Positions 37,126 to 55,800 of a stretch of 64,000 nucleotides of DNA are shown here, piece by piece. How positions within the stretch are numbered: the stretch's first letter is position 1; each line of letters starts with the position of its first letter. A program made the position numbers and the translations under genes. Source of the stretch: Juglans regia (lineage: Eukaryota > Streptophyta > Magnoliopsida > Fagales > Juglandaceae). The notes under the pieces are model-generated. The model worked only from the letters and a program-made list of their open reading frames with translations, ran no database searches and was not told the DNA's origin. The stretch covers positions 29,576,333 to 29,640,332 of the forward strand of contig NC_049901.1 of assembly GCF_001411555.2 (NCBI RefSeq), written 5' to 3'.

Positions 37126-38861
37126 TAAGAGCACTGGCAATGGTCTAGCCATTGCCAAGTTCAAGTCTAAAATTTAACCTTTTATGAGATAAAATCCTTG
37201 CATTGGAATAGACAAAGATATATTTTCCTAATTTGAGCAACAATAAATCTCCCTCCCTAGTCATAGTTGGTGAGTTCCTGTAGAAGGATCAAAGGTATAT
37301 TTTATTGTTTCCGTCTAACTGCCCCTCTCTCTTTCCCTCGTATTTCCCTTGTGTTTTCCCTCGTCTCTCATCTTTCCCTCGCCATTTTTTTCTGAAACTC
37401 CTCTCCCTCTTCTCTCCCTCGCTCGTCTCTCCCTCTTCTCTCTTCCTTAATCTATTTTCGTTCCTGGGTCGATCTTCCACGGTTGTGCAATTTCCTCTCT
37501 CTCTCTCTCTCTCTCTCGGCTTGGCTCAAGAATGCATCACTCTCTCTCGGTTTGGGTTGGTAACACTACCAAAACTTTATTTGGGTAAGCTTTGTATTTA
37601 GTATTTTGAGTATGAATTTGTAAATTTGTGAAATGGGTATAAATTTGTTTGGGTAAGCTAGATATTATCGTTGCTTATTTTTCTACAGTTGGTGTTGCTG
37701 ATTTTTCTTTAGAGCTAAGCCCCCATATTTTTTTTTTCGGTAACTACAATCCGCTGTTTCTGATTTGCTGTTTTTGGGTTTGTTTGCTTTTCGTGCATGG
37801 CCATTTTCTCGTGTCTCACTCTATTGTTTACTAGTCATTTTGGTTATCGATTGGTTTTGTGTTCGCTATTGGTTGCTTAGTTTTGTATTGTTGCTCCTGT
37901 TGTTGTTGGAGTATTAATTCAGGGTTTTGATTTGAGCTTGTACTCAACATGAAAAGATAATGTTGGGATTTTCTTGTTTATTAGTTTATATGCTTTCATG
38001 TAGAGCCTCTTTTTTTTTTTTTTTACGTGTATCCACCTCTATTGTTTTTACGTGTGCACATGAACCAAACTACCTTTTCTATGAATCATGTAATGAAGTA
38101 AGGATTTCGGACTGATTCTTCTAGAGAATGATCCTCCTAATGTGGCACACAGTAGACATAGAATGCAAATCAAACTTCTTCAAATGCTAAGAGAGAATTC
38201 ATACATCCTTCCAACTAAGAAATTTGATATTGAAATTCAATGCATCTCATCAACAGAAAGGAATGAGTTTCTGAACCGGAAACCTCATATTATATCATCA
38301 CCTAGTTTCTTCATATCATTCATCAACAATTAAATGTCCACTTCAATAAAAGGGCCAAGCATGTAAACTTGTAAACTTGCCTCATCAGAATTCCACAAAA
38401 TTCAAAAAGAAGGGATATTCTATATCAATAAGAAGGATTGCAAAAAAATCTTTTTAACTTTCAGTTAAGGATATGGTGGTCCAAAAGGTCTTTCCATAAG
38501 CTTTTTATCTTATTGAGTTTTTTTCTGTTCTTTTTTTGTTTTTCTGTTCGCTATTGGTTACTTGGTTTTGTATTGTTGTTGTTGTTGTTGTTGTTTTTGT
38601 ATTAATTTAGGGCTTTGATTTGAAAATGTCCCAAATTTTCCCTAATTTAAGCTCTCCTTTCATGTAAGCATGTTTTAGGGTGTATTTATGTGTGCATGTA
38701 GTAGTATATGTATGTGGGTAATGGCTTGGACGCTACATATAACGTTTGTGGCTATCTTAATCGATGGTTTCTTTCAATGCCATTTGATCTCGGAAACACC
38801 ACATATATTATTTGTTACCATCGTTAAGACACTTATATATATATAAAAAAAAAAAGGTATA

Positions 38862-41534
38862 TGTAACGCCCCGTCCCCGAGGGTCCGGAGAGTTAACTCA
38901 TATAACCTGATAATCAACTCAAACAAAGCTAAAGTACTTCCAAATTCAAGAATATATATTTTCCAATTTCAAATCAAACGTAAATACTTCAAATTAATAA
39001 ACCATATAAACTCATTTATCCAATTTTCAATCCAACAACCCAAATAAAATATCAACTCTTCTCCATGTCTCAAATAACAAACTAGAAATAAGATAACATT
39101 GACATAAATCTCCATAACCCGTCTAAATCCATTGAAGCAAACTTAAGAAAAATATAAATAACTTTCAACATCAACACTAATACCACAAGATACCCAACAA
39201 CAATTCACTGCTAATCTTTTCCATAAACTCTAATACTGATCCTCAGCTGAACCATCAATGTCATCTGAAATATTATGAAGATTATGGGTGAGTTATTAAC
39301 AACTCAGCAAGTAGAGATCATATACTAGCATGTAAATATGAGCATTTATAACAATTGATAAGCAGAACAAAACATTTTCTTCAGATTATAGACATAACCT
39401 GTTTTACTTCCGAAAAGCAATAACAAAACTTGGTACAAAACATTAGAGCGAAATTTCCAGAAAAATAAACTTATTCCCCAAAAAGAAAATCCGTTGGCAT
39501 TTCCAAACTGAAACATTATAATCATATCATCGCTTAGCATCACATCGGGACAATACCATGTTTAATTCCCGTGGTAGGGTTATAAACCACCATTATACCT
39601 GTGGCTGGGCCATATTCCATGTTTCACCCTCGTGGTAGGGTTATAAACTACTATTATACCCGTGGCTGGGCCGTATACCATGTTTCACCCCCGTGGTAGG
39701 GTTATAAACCACCATTATACCCGTGGATGGGCCTTAACAAAAAAAGAATAGATGTCATCGGAATCAGATCACAATCATACACAGAATCAAAACTTCATGC
39801 CAAGGTTTTCAAATGACACATCATATCCAAACAAAATACTTAACAGCTTTAGATCACTTCACATGTTCGAGATAAACAGAATCAAAATATTTTTATTTGT
39901 TCATAACAAAACTTTTAGATTTTCATATTCGCTCTTTTGCATAGTTTAGAAACAAAATGCACAAAACTAATTCATGTCTACACAAGTCATGACAGAAAAC
40001 ACTTTCTCTTATATTGAATTTATGCATATGCAGAATAAACATCTGAGGTTGTTTTCAGATCATTTCTTTTCAAAAACAAATGTGCTTATTTTCAAAGTCA
40101 ACCTCATTTTATTTCTTTTATGCAAAACTAGTATATGAACCCCGCTTACCTGACTTCCTCGTAATATCAACACCTTGAGTCTAAATTCAAGTAGTAACAC
40201 CACCTAAACAAAACATATACCCAATATTTAGTAATCAATCTAGTAAGCTACTATTTATTGAGTAATAAATCAAAAAAGTCCATTCACAACTCAATAACTA
40301 TCATAACAATTAAATCGGAACAACTCTCTCTTCAAACCATTCCATTTAAAAATCCAAAATAGCCACCTTTTATTAACGCCGAAGCAACCATAATTACTTC
40401 CAAAACCAACAACAACAACTCCAATGATTAAAACATACTCCAAACCAAACTTCACCTCCAACCTTCAAATAAAAATTTCATTGCCCGCATCACTATTTTA
40501 GTCATTTAACAATTCAATACTTGCATAAAAAAATATCTAATACCACCAGCTCAAAATATCCATAAATTACACCAAATAGTCTCAACCAAAACAGTCTCAC
40601 AACGCCGTCCAAAAATCATACTCCTTGACTTCAAAAATTCCATCACACTCCACCACAATCCAACATATAAAATATAAACACAAAAATAAATTTATAACTA
40701 TAACATATTGCCAAAAGTCACTGCAGTAGTGCAAAAATCCTACCCACACCACAAACAATTCAGCAACATCACTGCATTTCACAATCAACCACAATATCTA
40801 AACTCTACCAAAAGCTTCGGAAGTGACTTACCTAACAGAGTCATGAAAACTTCAAACCACTTCAAGCCAACACAACCCACCGTAGTCTACGCTTAGAAAA
40901 AAATTTCAAAGCACTCTCTAGTGAATGAGAAAGTGACCTACGCAAAGAAAAGCCTGAGAAGTTGAGTGTGTGTGTACGGTAGCAGAATATAAAGTGTGTG
41001 TGTGTGTGTAATCAAAACAGAGCAAGACTCGAAATAGAAGAGAGGCCTGCACGAGTAAAACCGGAAGAATAAGGAAGGTGAAGAAATAAATACAAGAAAA
41101 AAAATAAAACGAAAGAAAGGGATGCCAGATTGAGGGAAGAAGTTACCAATTTTTGTTCAAGAAGCCGAACAAAACTGTAGTGGAAACTCAATTTGAAGTT
41201 CCAACACCTTGAGTCAAGCGCATGGTGAAGGGATGGAGAAGAGGAAAAACAAATGAGAGGAACCGATTGAAATGCCTGCAGAAGTGAGCGAATCCGATTC
41301 TTGAGTGTGGTAAGAGGTGAAAATCAACTGCTAGGATTATGGGTTGGTGCGCAAGGTTAGAGCGATGTGCGGAAATGCAGTGCAGTGGGAAGAAACCGTG
41401 GAGAAGAAAAATAGTGCAGCAGAAAAGGGGACTCACCAAAACGACGCCGTCCATCTCTCAACAAGTGCTCGTGGGCTGGGCTTCGTGCATCAGATTGACT
41501 TCAAAAGGGTTGGGCCTAGAGCCCGGGTATTACA
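38862..41534 (-). mobile_element. Solo LTR H, 2673 bp
   Basis: Plus-strand ends are TGTAACGCCCCGTCCCC and GAGCCCGGGTATTACA, with the target duplication GTATA at 38857-38861 and 41535-41539. Minus orientation is inferred because the family of E ends in GGGGCGTYACA, which here reads on the minus strand. It carries a 61-bp triplicate. Its ends resemble those of I. Confidence 0.88.
39557..39735. repeat. 61-bp tandem repeat, three copies, in LTR H
   Basis: Copies start CATGTTTAATTCCCGTGG at 39557, CATGTTTCACCCTCGTGG at 39618 and CATGTTTCACCCCCGTGG at 39679. Each contains GTGGTAGGGTTATAAAC and GTGGCTGGGCC. Confidence 0.9.
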
Positions 41535-41706
41535 GTATATGTATGTGGGTATGTATGCATTTCTTTATGTGCAGAAGCTAAATCTTGTTATTTGAGATCT
41601 ATAACATGATTTGCTACGATAAAGGGTTTGTGAGCATGCCTATTATTGTTTAGATAATATTGATTTAGAATGATTAGAACATTAACATCAACACATCCAA
41701 CCAAAA

Positions 41707-41855
41707 ACAGAGATTTCTTTGTTGTTCTTTGCAAAACAGATGAGGAATAAAATGTGTTTGCTATTCTTCTTTGCAAAACAGAACAAAAGTTTATTTCTTT
41801 GTTGTTTTTCTTTGCAAAACAGAACAAGAAGTTTATTTCTTTGCTCTTTTTCTTT
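41707..41855. repeat. About 42-bp tandem repeat in the Harbinger-like element
   Basis: Three to four copies built on TTCTTTGCAAAACAGAACAA and GTTTATTTCTTTGTTG, the last one degraded. Confidence 0.75.
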
Positions 41856-42046
41856 GATATTTTTCTACATATTTCTTTGCATACCAGATCAGCAAATGAC
41901 TTTTATTTTTTACTCTAATTTTCTGCATAATTGTGGACTGTTTACATGTCAGTTTGTTTAATTTGTGGTAACATGATTTGCTGTTTTGTGGGACTTGAAA
42001 ATTTTTAAACTTTTCTGACTCTTTGAAAATGTAATATTTTTCAAGG

Positions 42047-42476
42047 ATGGACATACAAATTGATAATGATCCATTCTTCACCACTTTATTACAAAGTGGA
42101 GGAAAGGATTGTAATAGCACTCTAACGCAACATTCTAATGTTGTGCTCCAAGTAACATTTAATGACGATGAAAAGAGGCATCATCTAAAAAAAGTTCAAA
42201 GGGGTGAATCTTTCACTGTAGAGGAGGATAACCTCCTCGTCTAAGCTTGGCTCAACATTAGTATCGATGCAATAAAGAGTACTAATCAAAAGTCCACTCA
42301 AATGTAAGAAATAATTTCAGAATTTTATCATGAATATAAAAAATAGAACAATGTGAACCGTTCTGTAGTTTCTTTGATGAAAAGGTGGTCCTCGATTCAG
42401 AAGTACACAAATAAGTTTTGTACAGTTTTAGCACAAGTAGAGTCATTGTATGGGACTCTTTTGTGTTTGCACTAAG
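42047..42476 (+). pseudogene. Decayed PIF/Harbinger ORF1-like (Myb/SANT-like) gene
   Basis: From ATG at 42047 the frame reads through ESFTVEEDNLLV, then AWLNISIDAIKS, then EFYHEYKK and RSVVSLMKRWSSIQKYTNKF. This is the trihelix/SANT-like domain of plant PIF/Harbinger ORF1 proteins, often annotated as glutathione S-transferase T3-like or NAM-associated. In the family this protein binds DNA and assists the transposase. Three in-frame stops interrupt it: TAA at 42242-42244 where a serine is usual, a second TAA near 42305 at a usual tryptophan, and a TAG near 42344. The position inside a TAA-flanked inverted-repeat element supports the assignment. Confidence 0.7.
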
Positions 42477-43368
42477 TTTAGGACTGTGTTGCTACATTTG
42501 AATGAGACTCTTTTGTATTTGCACTAAGTTTAGACTCTGGTTTGTGTATGGTTTGTATATGGCTTGTGTGTGGTTATGTTTTAGCATAGAAGGACACACA
42601 TACTCCACTGATGCAGTACTATGGAGATGCATAGCAGAAAACAAATAAAGAGAGCATTTAACACATGTTTGGGATCCTTGTTTTCTCCCTTTCATTACTA
42701 TTGAGATGTTTTGGGTTGCTTTGGGTTGGGTTGCTTTGGCAAAGAGTTCCCCATATATGGTCTGCCATGATAATCTTGTTGGTTGTTTTTTTTTTTACTT
42801 CACATTTCACATTTCTCTCCTTAGTTTTTAGGTTCTTTTTCTATATTGTACTTTGGAATTTATATATTTTTTGTAGATGAAAAATAAAAGGTTGAGGAAA
42901 AAAATTAGTTGGAAAACAATAATTTAAATATCAATGATATTAAAATTATTAATTAACATATGGTTAGTGTAATTGCAAAATATGAAAAAAAAATTAATTG
43001 AAAATATTATTATTAAAAAAATAATATGGTTAGTGTAATGGCTAGTTCAATGTGGATTCACCTAACCAAAAATTAATGTTATAGCCAAAACTTGAAATTC
43101 TAACTAAAATTTGGATTTGGTAATGACTAGACCATTACCAATGCTCTAAGACCTTCTGACATAAGAGAGTTGAAAAGAAAGAAGATAAAAAAATAAAGGA
43201 GGTAATAGACGGGTATAACATGAACCGATGGGCTTCTCAACAAATCTTATGATAAATAAGGATGTAGTTCTATTTCATGCTTCATGTTTTGCAAGATCGA
43301 TTATAAATCCCCCACCAAGTTGAATTAAAAAGGAGGAAATTTTAGGAAGAGAACGTAATGACGTCTAT

Positions 43369-43374
43369 TTTATT
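43369..43374 (-). terminator. Poly(A) signal candidate of the aminotransferase gene
   Basis: AATAAA on the minus strand about 115 bp past the stop codon. Confidence 0.5.
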
Positions 43375-43488
43375 AAATTGCATCCTTTCCTGCTTATAAA
43401 GGGATGGGAATGTAGGTTTTCAAAAATCTGAATGCCTCGGTACATATTTCCAAGGAGCCCTGGAGGATTCTTCTTCTGTAACAAGTGT

Positions 43489-49944
<6,456 letters not shown>

Positions 49945-49991
49945 GGAGTGAGCTGTAACCGTATTGAGGTGAAGTGTGTCAATGGAGCTAA

Positions 49992-49998
49992 ATTTATA
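49992..49998 (-). promoter_or_regulatory. TATA box of the aminotransferase gene
   Basis: TATAAAT on the minus strand, 48 bp before the first ATG, implying a very short 5' UTR if that ATG is used. Confidence 0.6.
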
Positions 49999-49999
49999 A

Positions 50000-51237
50000 G
50001 AGCCTTCTGCTTCGACTACATGACGGTGACGTAACGTGACGCCATTCTAAATTGGCGCTGGCAATAGGAAATTACCAGCTTACCCCCTCAGGCAGTGACG
50101 TGTTTTTTTTTCCGGATCATGCTACAGTTACCGTTACTTTTTACCGTTTTTCCTTCTTCTCGCTTCACGTGGCATGCCACGTTTTATAAAATTAATAAAA
50201 AAAAAAAGACAAAGCCTGTCATGGCCCACTTTTCCTCTTCATTTCCTGCCGAACATCCCCCTCCTCATTTCCTCTCCAGATTCTCAAAACCAGCAAACCC
50301 CAACCCCCGATGAAGACTAGCCTTCATTTCCTCCGACGACTCCGCCAGACGTTCACCATGGAGAACCCATTTAAAAAAAAGAGAAAGCACAAAAACTTGG
50401 TTGAATGTCCGATTATTTAAGTTTTGAAACCAACTTAATTAAAAACAAGTGTAAGGTCAGATTCTGGTCATTAGTGCCAAAAAAGTGTAACCGAATAAAT
50501 AGGTTCTGCTGGAATATTGGATTCTTTAGAAGTGTAGCAGTTGCAGTAGCATTTCATCCAATATTGGGTTCTTTTGCGTCTCAGGCCCCTTCTACGAAAT
50601 CTTTTACATGAAGTGATGTAATATGGCAATCTCATTGAAACCATGGGCAAAAAAAAAATGCTTCTAAAAAAACGCTAGATTTAAGGATATTGAAGGAGTG
50701 CTTTTCTCTTCTCGAATTGGTTTCTCTAAAAGCTTGAAAATGAAATTGAGGCTTGAAGATGAAATGCGAACTGGTTTCTCTTCAGTGGGATGGATTTCTG
50801 AGGCTAGAAGATGAACTGATTTCTCTTTGGTGGGATGGGTTTCTTGGCTTGAAGAAGAACTGATTTCTCATTGGTGGGATGACTCTTGTATGGGTGGGAT
50901 GGGTGGGATGGGTTTTTCTCTGGCTTAAAAGGTGAAGGTTGAAGATGAAATGGAGGCTTTATTTTTTAATTTCTAAACACTTACAACATCGCATTCCACA
51001 TCAAGCAGGAAGTGGGAGCGGGATGTCTGAACGGTGGCCATAGCATTTTCCTAGTTTGCAATGGCGGCCTGGAAATGTGTGAAGCTTAGGTTGTTTACGA
51101 ATTAAATATGGCCACGTCATCGTAGTCGGCGTATGTGATAATCTCGGTTTCCGAGATAATGGAACCGTTTAAGATGGATGCGAATAATGGAAAAAGCTTC
51201 TTTGCCCACTTGGTTTGACCGCTGATTATTTTTTATT
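50000..51237. other. Upstream intergenic region
   Basis: No gene recognised. There are three imperfect copies of an approximately 55-bp unit (CTGATTTCTCTTTGGTGGGATGG type) at about 50757-50935. CT-rich sequence and short ATG-led frames lie at 50220-50340 without family resemblance. Confidence 0.4.
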
Positions 51238-51408
51238 TTATTTTTATTTTTATTTTTTACTTAATAATTAAGGAAATGATTTTAAGTGTATTGGTTGTAT
51301 TTTTGTTATTTTTTAAAAAATAAAAATGTATTTAAAAAATGTGAAAACAAAAAAAAAAGATTGGGCGGCACACCCAGCGGTAAATGCTGGGCAGTAGAGT
51401 AGCCTTGC
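51238..51408. mobile_element. MITE-like segment related to the intron insert at 43836
   Basis: Contains TTACTTAATAATTAAGG, AAATGATTTTAAGTGTATTGG and TTTTTAAAAAATAAAAATG, which match the reverse complement of the intron copy. It ends near GCAGTAGAGTAGCC. Confidence 0.5.
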
Positions 51409-52828
51409 CCACGAATAATTATTAAACAGTTTAGAATAAGGATGATGCGGTACTTTCAATTTTGAAATGATTTGTAAGTAATAAAGTCATATAAGTTCTT
51501 GTAAAAAAATAAATTTTATTTAAAAAATTATAGGAAAAAAATATTTTTATTAGTAAAATTTATTTTTTCACAAAAAATTTATATGAGACTTGTCTATTTA
51601 GAATTTATATCTAGTATTACTCATTTTAATATAACAAGTTATATAAAATTAGTTTTAATTATTCTTTGACAATTGTTCAATTTATTTTTATGCTCATTTT
51701 AGTTATCAACATTCATCTTATCTCATTTTATATAATTATTATAATTTTTTTAAACTCTTACATAAAATATAATAAATAATTCAACTTTGTTAAATTCTAA
51801 AAAAAAAAAATTATATTCTAACAATATTTTATTCAACTCTCAACTTTTATCTCATCTCATCTATATAATTAAAAGAGATCTTAAGTAAAATCGTAATTTA
51901 AATTCTTAATAATCTAAACTCAAAAGTGGAGCTAGATTGTGTAGAGAAATAAAAATATTTTAAGAAAGGTTTTATTCATTATTCTTATACCACAAACTTG
52001 CTTTTATATATTATCTTTATTTTTTATTTATTTTTTTAACAAATATATAATGTATAAAAATGATGAGTAGACGAACTCATATTTTAAATGCTAAATAGTA
52101 AATGACCGATAATCGAGTAGTCTAATGGCTAAACTCCTGTATACACAAACTCTAGAATATAAAAAATATACAATATTTAATATAATTATATTTTAAAATG
52201 AGGGATATTTTTATAAAGTAACTTATACAGATAACACCACTTTATAAAAATATCTTTATTTAAAAACATAGTTATAAAATATATTATAAAATGTGTTGTA
52301 CATATCATTACTCTTTTTTTTTTTTTTTTTTTTTAATGGCAACTTCTGTTTTGTATGTGCCAAAAACTCATTCGCTTGCTTTTTTCTCCCCCTTATTGAT
52401 GGCATTTTTTCTATTATATTTTCTCTTTTTTTTTTTTTCATTAATGGCAGTTTTTAGTTTATATGTCGCAAAGATTCATTTACTTGCTATTTATACTAAT
52501 TAATTGGAAGTTTTTTTTGGTCCCTTTTTACATATTTATGGCAGTTGTTTTATACTTTCTGTTTTTTCTTACTAATGACAGTTTTTGTTTTATATTTAGC
52601 AAAACTTCATTTACCTGCTTTTTTTTTTCTTATTAATGGATTTTTTTTATATTTGGCAAACTTACATTTAGTTGCTGTTTTTTTTTCCATAGTAATGGAA
52701 TATTGTTTTTATATTTGCTGTGTTTTCTTGTTAATGACAATTTTCTAATACTCGTTTTTTTCTTCTTACAGTAGGAGGACATGTGCAAGGGACGTGCCTG
52801 GTTTCCTATACAGATTATTTCAAATTTT
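51409..52828. other. Very AT-rich intergenic DNA
   Basis: Long T and A runs. 52290-52740 consists of four or more degenerate copies of a T-rich unit with AATGGCAGTTTTTGTTTTAT and GCAAA(A/G)CTTCATTTACTTGCT motifs. No coding support. Confidence 0.5.
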
Positions 52829-52970
52829 CGTTTGGATTCGAAGATGAGTTGAGATAAGTTGTGAATAGTAGTGAGATGAGTTGTGAATAATAGTGAGATT
52901 TGTGAGTTAAAGCTGCTGAATAGTAGTAAATAGTAGTTAGATGAGTTGAGATGAGATGTGAATGCAAACG
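52829..52970. mobile_element. Short MITE-like element, 142 bp
   Basis: Starts CGTTTGGATTCGAAGATGAG and ends GAGATGTGAATGCAAACG, giving loosely inverted ends around repeats of GAGATGAGTTGTGAATAGTA. It may be related to the MITE at 1980, whose right end also carries CATCTCATC motifs. No clear target duplication was found. Confidence 0.5.
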
Positions 52971-53263
52971 ATAATGTGGAGGCAAGTGCTCGAACCCAAA
53001 TGCCAACAAAAAGTGTTCGAACCAGGGCCCACAAAGAGTGCTCCAGCCTCGAGGTGAGCAAAGGATGTTTAAACGGGGGAAAACAGGCAAGTGCTCGCAC
53101 CACAGGGTGTATCGGATTGTGTTACTTGTGGAATACGAATTGATTCATGACGTGTTTCATATTTTCTCATTAAGGAAAAGTTTCGAGAACCAATAATCCT
53201 GAGTGATTAACCCCAATTTAGATCTAGTGCGACCGAATCTCACCTATGAAGAGAGACTAGTAT

Positions 53264-53403
53264 TGTGATACCCCTAAATCCCGCTTGGAATTTGACAAAG
53301 TTTGAAGTATCTAGACATGTAACACAAGATCACATATCACGTTCATGACAGTTAAGATGTAGTGTACCTAACATGTATCTAATAATATGCAATATTCACA
53401 ACT
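53264..53403 (-). mobile_element. LTR end fragment
   Basis: TGTGATACCCCTAAATCCCGCTTGG followed by ACATGTAACACAAG, CATGACAGTTAAGATG and ACCTAACATGTATCTA matches the terminal 140 bp (minus orientation) of the A/B/E family. The rest is absent, and a different sequence (GGGATGTAAATTGGTCCAG, itself like the end of a common plant MITE) follows. Confidence 0.65.
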
Positions 53404-54494
53404 AGGGATGTAAATTGGTCCAGTCCAGTCTAGGGAAGGGGTGATGGATTGAAATTTTTGGTCTATCATTTTCCCCAGACCGGACTGGGCTGAACATCCA
53501 AAGGGGCCGAATTGGACAGGTAGCTATCGGTCCATGTGGTTCGATCTGGCCCAATTATTTTGTTATTTTGATTCATCTGTTTTTTTTTTCAATTAAATTA
53601 GTAAAATGTTATTTGAATTGCTAAATTAAAATTAAGTGAATTATTAAGGTGGATTATGTAACTAACTTATTAAAAAAATATTTTACTATAATTATATTTA
53701 TGATGTTGATAGTTACCACTTACTAACTTAGATTTTACTATTTAGTAAGCATAATTATTAATAATGTCATACATTTTATATATGGATAATGCATATCAAA
53801 TAATTCCATTGTATATAGATTATTCATGCTTGCTTGCAACTTAGGTATTTAAAAAAAAAAATTACCTAATTATTTTAATTAAGTGTAAATAGTAGAGTAC
53901 GTATAAATGTATGATGTATTAACTATTTACATATAATGACATAAGCTATAACATGATTTATGATTTATTATTAATTGATAGAATATATTATTTTATATTT
54001 TATATGGTTAATGATCATAAATTAGATGAAAATTACATTATTAATTTATATAATTACTATATAAAAATAATATTATTAAATTATTAAAAGTAGTTTTTGA
54101 TACTCACCAAATAATGCTTCCAAGTATAAAAGCAGAATTAATACACAAGAGAAGATCCCAAAGTCATTTCCTCAGAGACAACAAGTTCAACATGCTTAAT
54201 CATGCATACATATGGAGACAGGGTGGCTTAAAGGGCGAAGGGTTTATGAACAATGGTTGTTGTGCACAGATTTACAAATGGGTAGATGAGATATGTGCAT
54301 TGATTAAAGACAAGATGTCGGATGAACTTAGTTAGCATTTGAGGATTTCATTAGGCATGACTAAGTGTTGAGATGAACTTGCTCAAACTTAGAATTTAAG
54401 TATGCCCTCGAGGATTCTAGTAAGCATATTCCTTTGAGGTTTTGCCTTGCATACATCATTAGTAAGTTCATTTAGGCATCAACTAAAGTGCATG
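53404..54494. other. AT-rich intergenic DNA, target region of J
   Basis: No gene recognised. A 73-codon plus frame at 54114-54335 has no visible family. The sequence broken at 54499 continues at 63340. Confidence 0.4.
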
Positions 54495-54499
54495 CCATG

Positions 54500-55047
54500 T
54501 GATAGGTCCCAAATGAATAGAACAGAAAATATTAAAGAAAAGCCGTATTCTCTTCAGGTGAGAATGTACCACAATTTGACTCAACAATGATTAGATGCTT
54601 TATTCATAATTCTCCTCTGCTTAAATAGCAGAATTGCACCGAAATAAAAGGAAACAAATAAGACTTGCGGACTGACTTGCGGAACAATAATGGAATGACG
54701 CGGACTGACTTGCGGACTAAGTACCGAAACTGCAGCTCACAAAACAGAACCTAAAACAGAATAAAAACAGAGCGTAAAAATAGAAAGCTTAACATAGAGT
54801 GACACTAAACGGAAATCCTCCGCTTCGTGCGTTTGTGCGGATGCCATGCGCGCTTCATGCGTATAAGCTCGCTGATCAGTTATGCATGCTACGCTCGCGC
54901 GCAATTCATGCGCGCCTCACGCGTATATGCTCACGGACCCAGTCTTGCCCATTGACGCAGTCACGCCGCATGCTATCTTCCGTAACAGATTATCCCAAAT
55001 ATTTGGGATTTGGTTTACGAATTCTTGCGGAACGACGTGGCCTATCA
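54500..55047 (-). repeat. 3' LTR of J, 548 bp
   Basis: Same ends as the partner LTR. The 2-bp difference is AATAAGACTT here against AATAACAGACTT there. The pol frame runs into it and stops at 54990-54992. Confidence 0.95.
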
Positions 55048-55160
55048 TTACTCCCCCCAACAAGCGGATCCTTGTCCTCAAGGTCCAGACGCGGGAACAT
55101 TTCTTTCAGCTTGGCAGTTGATTCCCATGTTGCTTCTTCGGGTGGAAGGTGTTTCCATTG
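54990..55160 (-). pseudogene. Detached chromodomain-like C-terminus of J pol
   Basis: Minus-strand peptide with WKHLPPEEATWES and LKEMFPRLDLEDKD, the end of the chromodomain-like module that directs chromovirus integration. It continues the pol frame of 58487-60898 in the same phase across insertion I. The frame passes through the PPT and stops at TAA 54990-54992 inside the 3' LTR. Confidence 0.85.
55048..55062 (-). other. Polypurine tract of J
   Basis: Minus-strand GTTGGGGGGAGTAA directly before the 3' LTR start TGATAGG. Confidence 0.85.
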
Positions 55161-55609
55161 TGTCACGACCCTGTCCCAGGAAGGACGGAATCCTGACTTA
55201 CATGGCTATTCTTTTCTTTCTTATAACATGTGATCGGCATGGAAATGACACATGCACTCCAAATTTTTCGTTTAATAAAAAGGAACACTTAATGGACGTT
55301 CTATTCGAACATTCATCTATAAGAGACTCTCAGAGTCCATCCCAACTTAAAATATCTATACATAACATAACCCATCATTCGTAACATAACTATCCTCGTT
55401 AGGGAAGGTCCTAAACGTCTGCCTCTCCCTCTGCAGTAATGCCTTGCTCCCCAGCCTTTTCATCATTCATACCTGGACGTTTAAAACATTTAACACAAAA
55501 ATGAGTCGAATACTCAGTAAGTAGTACACCATGCAATAAACATACTAGGCATCTATTCTTTTTTTTTTTTTAAACATACATACATAAACATTTGCTAATT
55601 CTTGACGAT

Positions 55610-55800
55610 GCTTTCATGCATAACAATTTAAGAATAACTGTACTTTTCATGCATAACTGTACTTTTCATGCTTAACTGTACCTTTCATGCTTAACTTTCA
55701 TGCATAACTGTACTTTCATGCTTAACTATACCTTTCATGCTTAACTTTCATGCATAACTATACTTTCATGCTTAACTATACTTTTCATGCATAAACATTA
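55610..55800. repeat. Short tandem repeats in LTR I
   Basis: About ten copies of units based on CTTTCATGCATAACTGTA and CTTTCATGCTTAACTATAC, 16-20 bp each. Confidence 0.85.

Larger units (their letters stand above)
37129..43146 (+). mobile_element. PIF/Harbinger-like DNA transposon, no transposase seen, split by H
   Basis: The ends are inverted repeats of about 30 bp (GAGCACTGGCAATGG... at 37129 and ...CCATTACCAATGCTC ending 43146), flanked by the 3-bp duplication TAA (37126-37128, 43147-43149). Both features are typical of PIF/Harbinger. It contains a CT-rich leader (37310-37517), a tandem repeat, a decayed Myb/SANT-like ORF1 at 42047-42476 and a solo LTR. Net length is about 3.3 kb. I see no DDE transposase, so it depended on other copies for movement. 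Confidence 0.8.

Noticed and set aside
50095..50611. Plus-strand frames upstream of the aminotransferase gene as a divergent gene
   Set aside because: Short, without domains, and partly low-complexity. No splice pattern is supported.
54799..55384. Open frames of 124-144 codons, one repeated at 63086-63349
   Set aside because: They lie in the two LTRs of J, and the first runs on into I. No protein family is visible.
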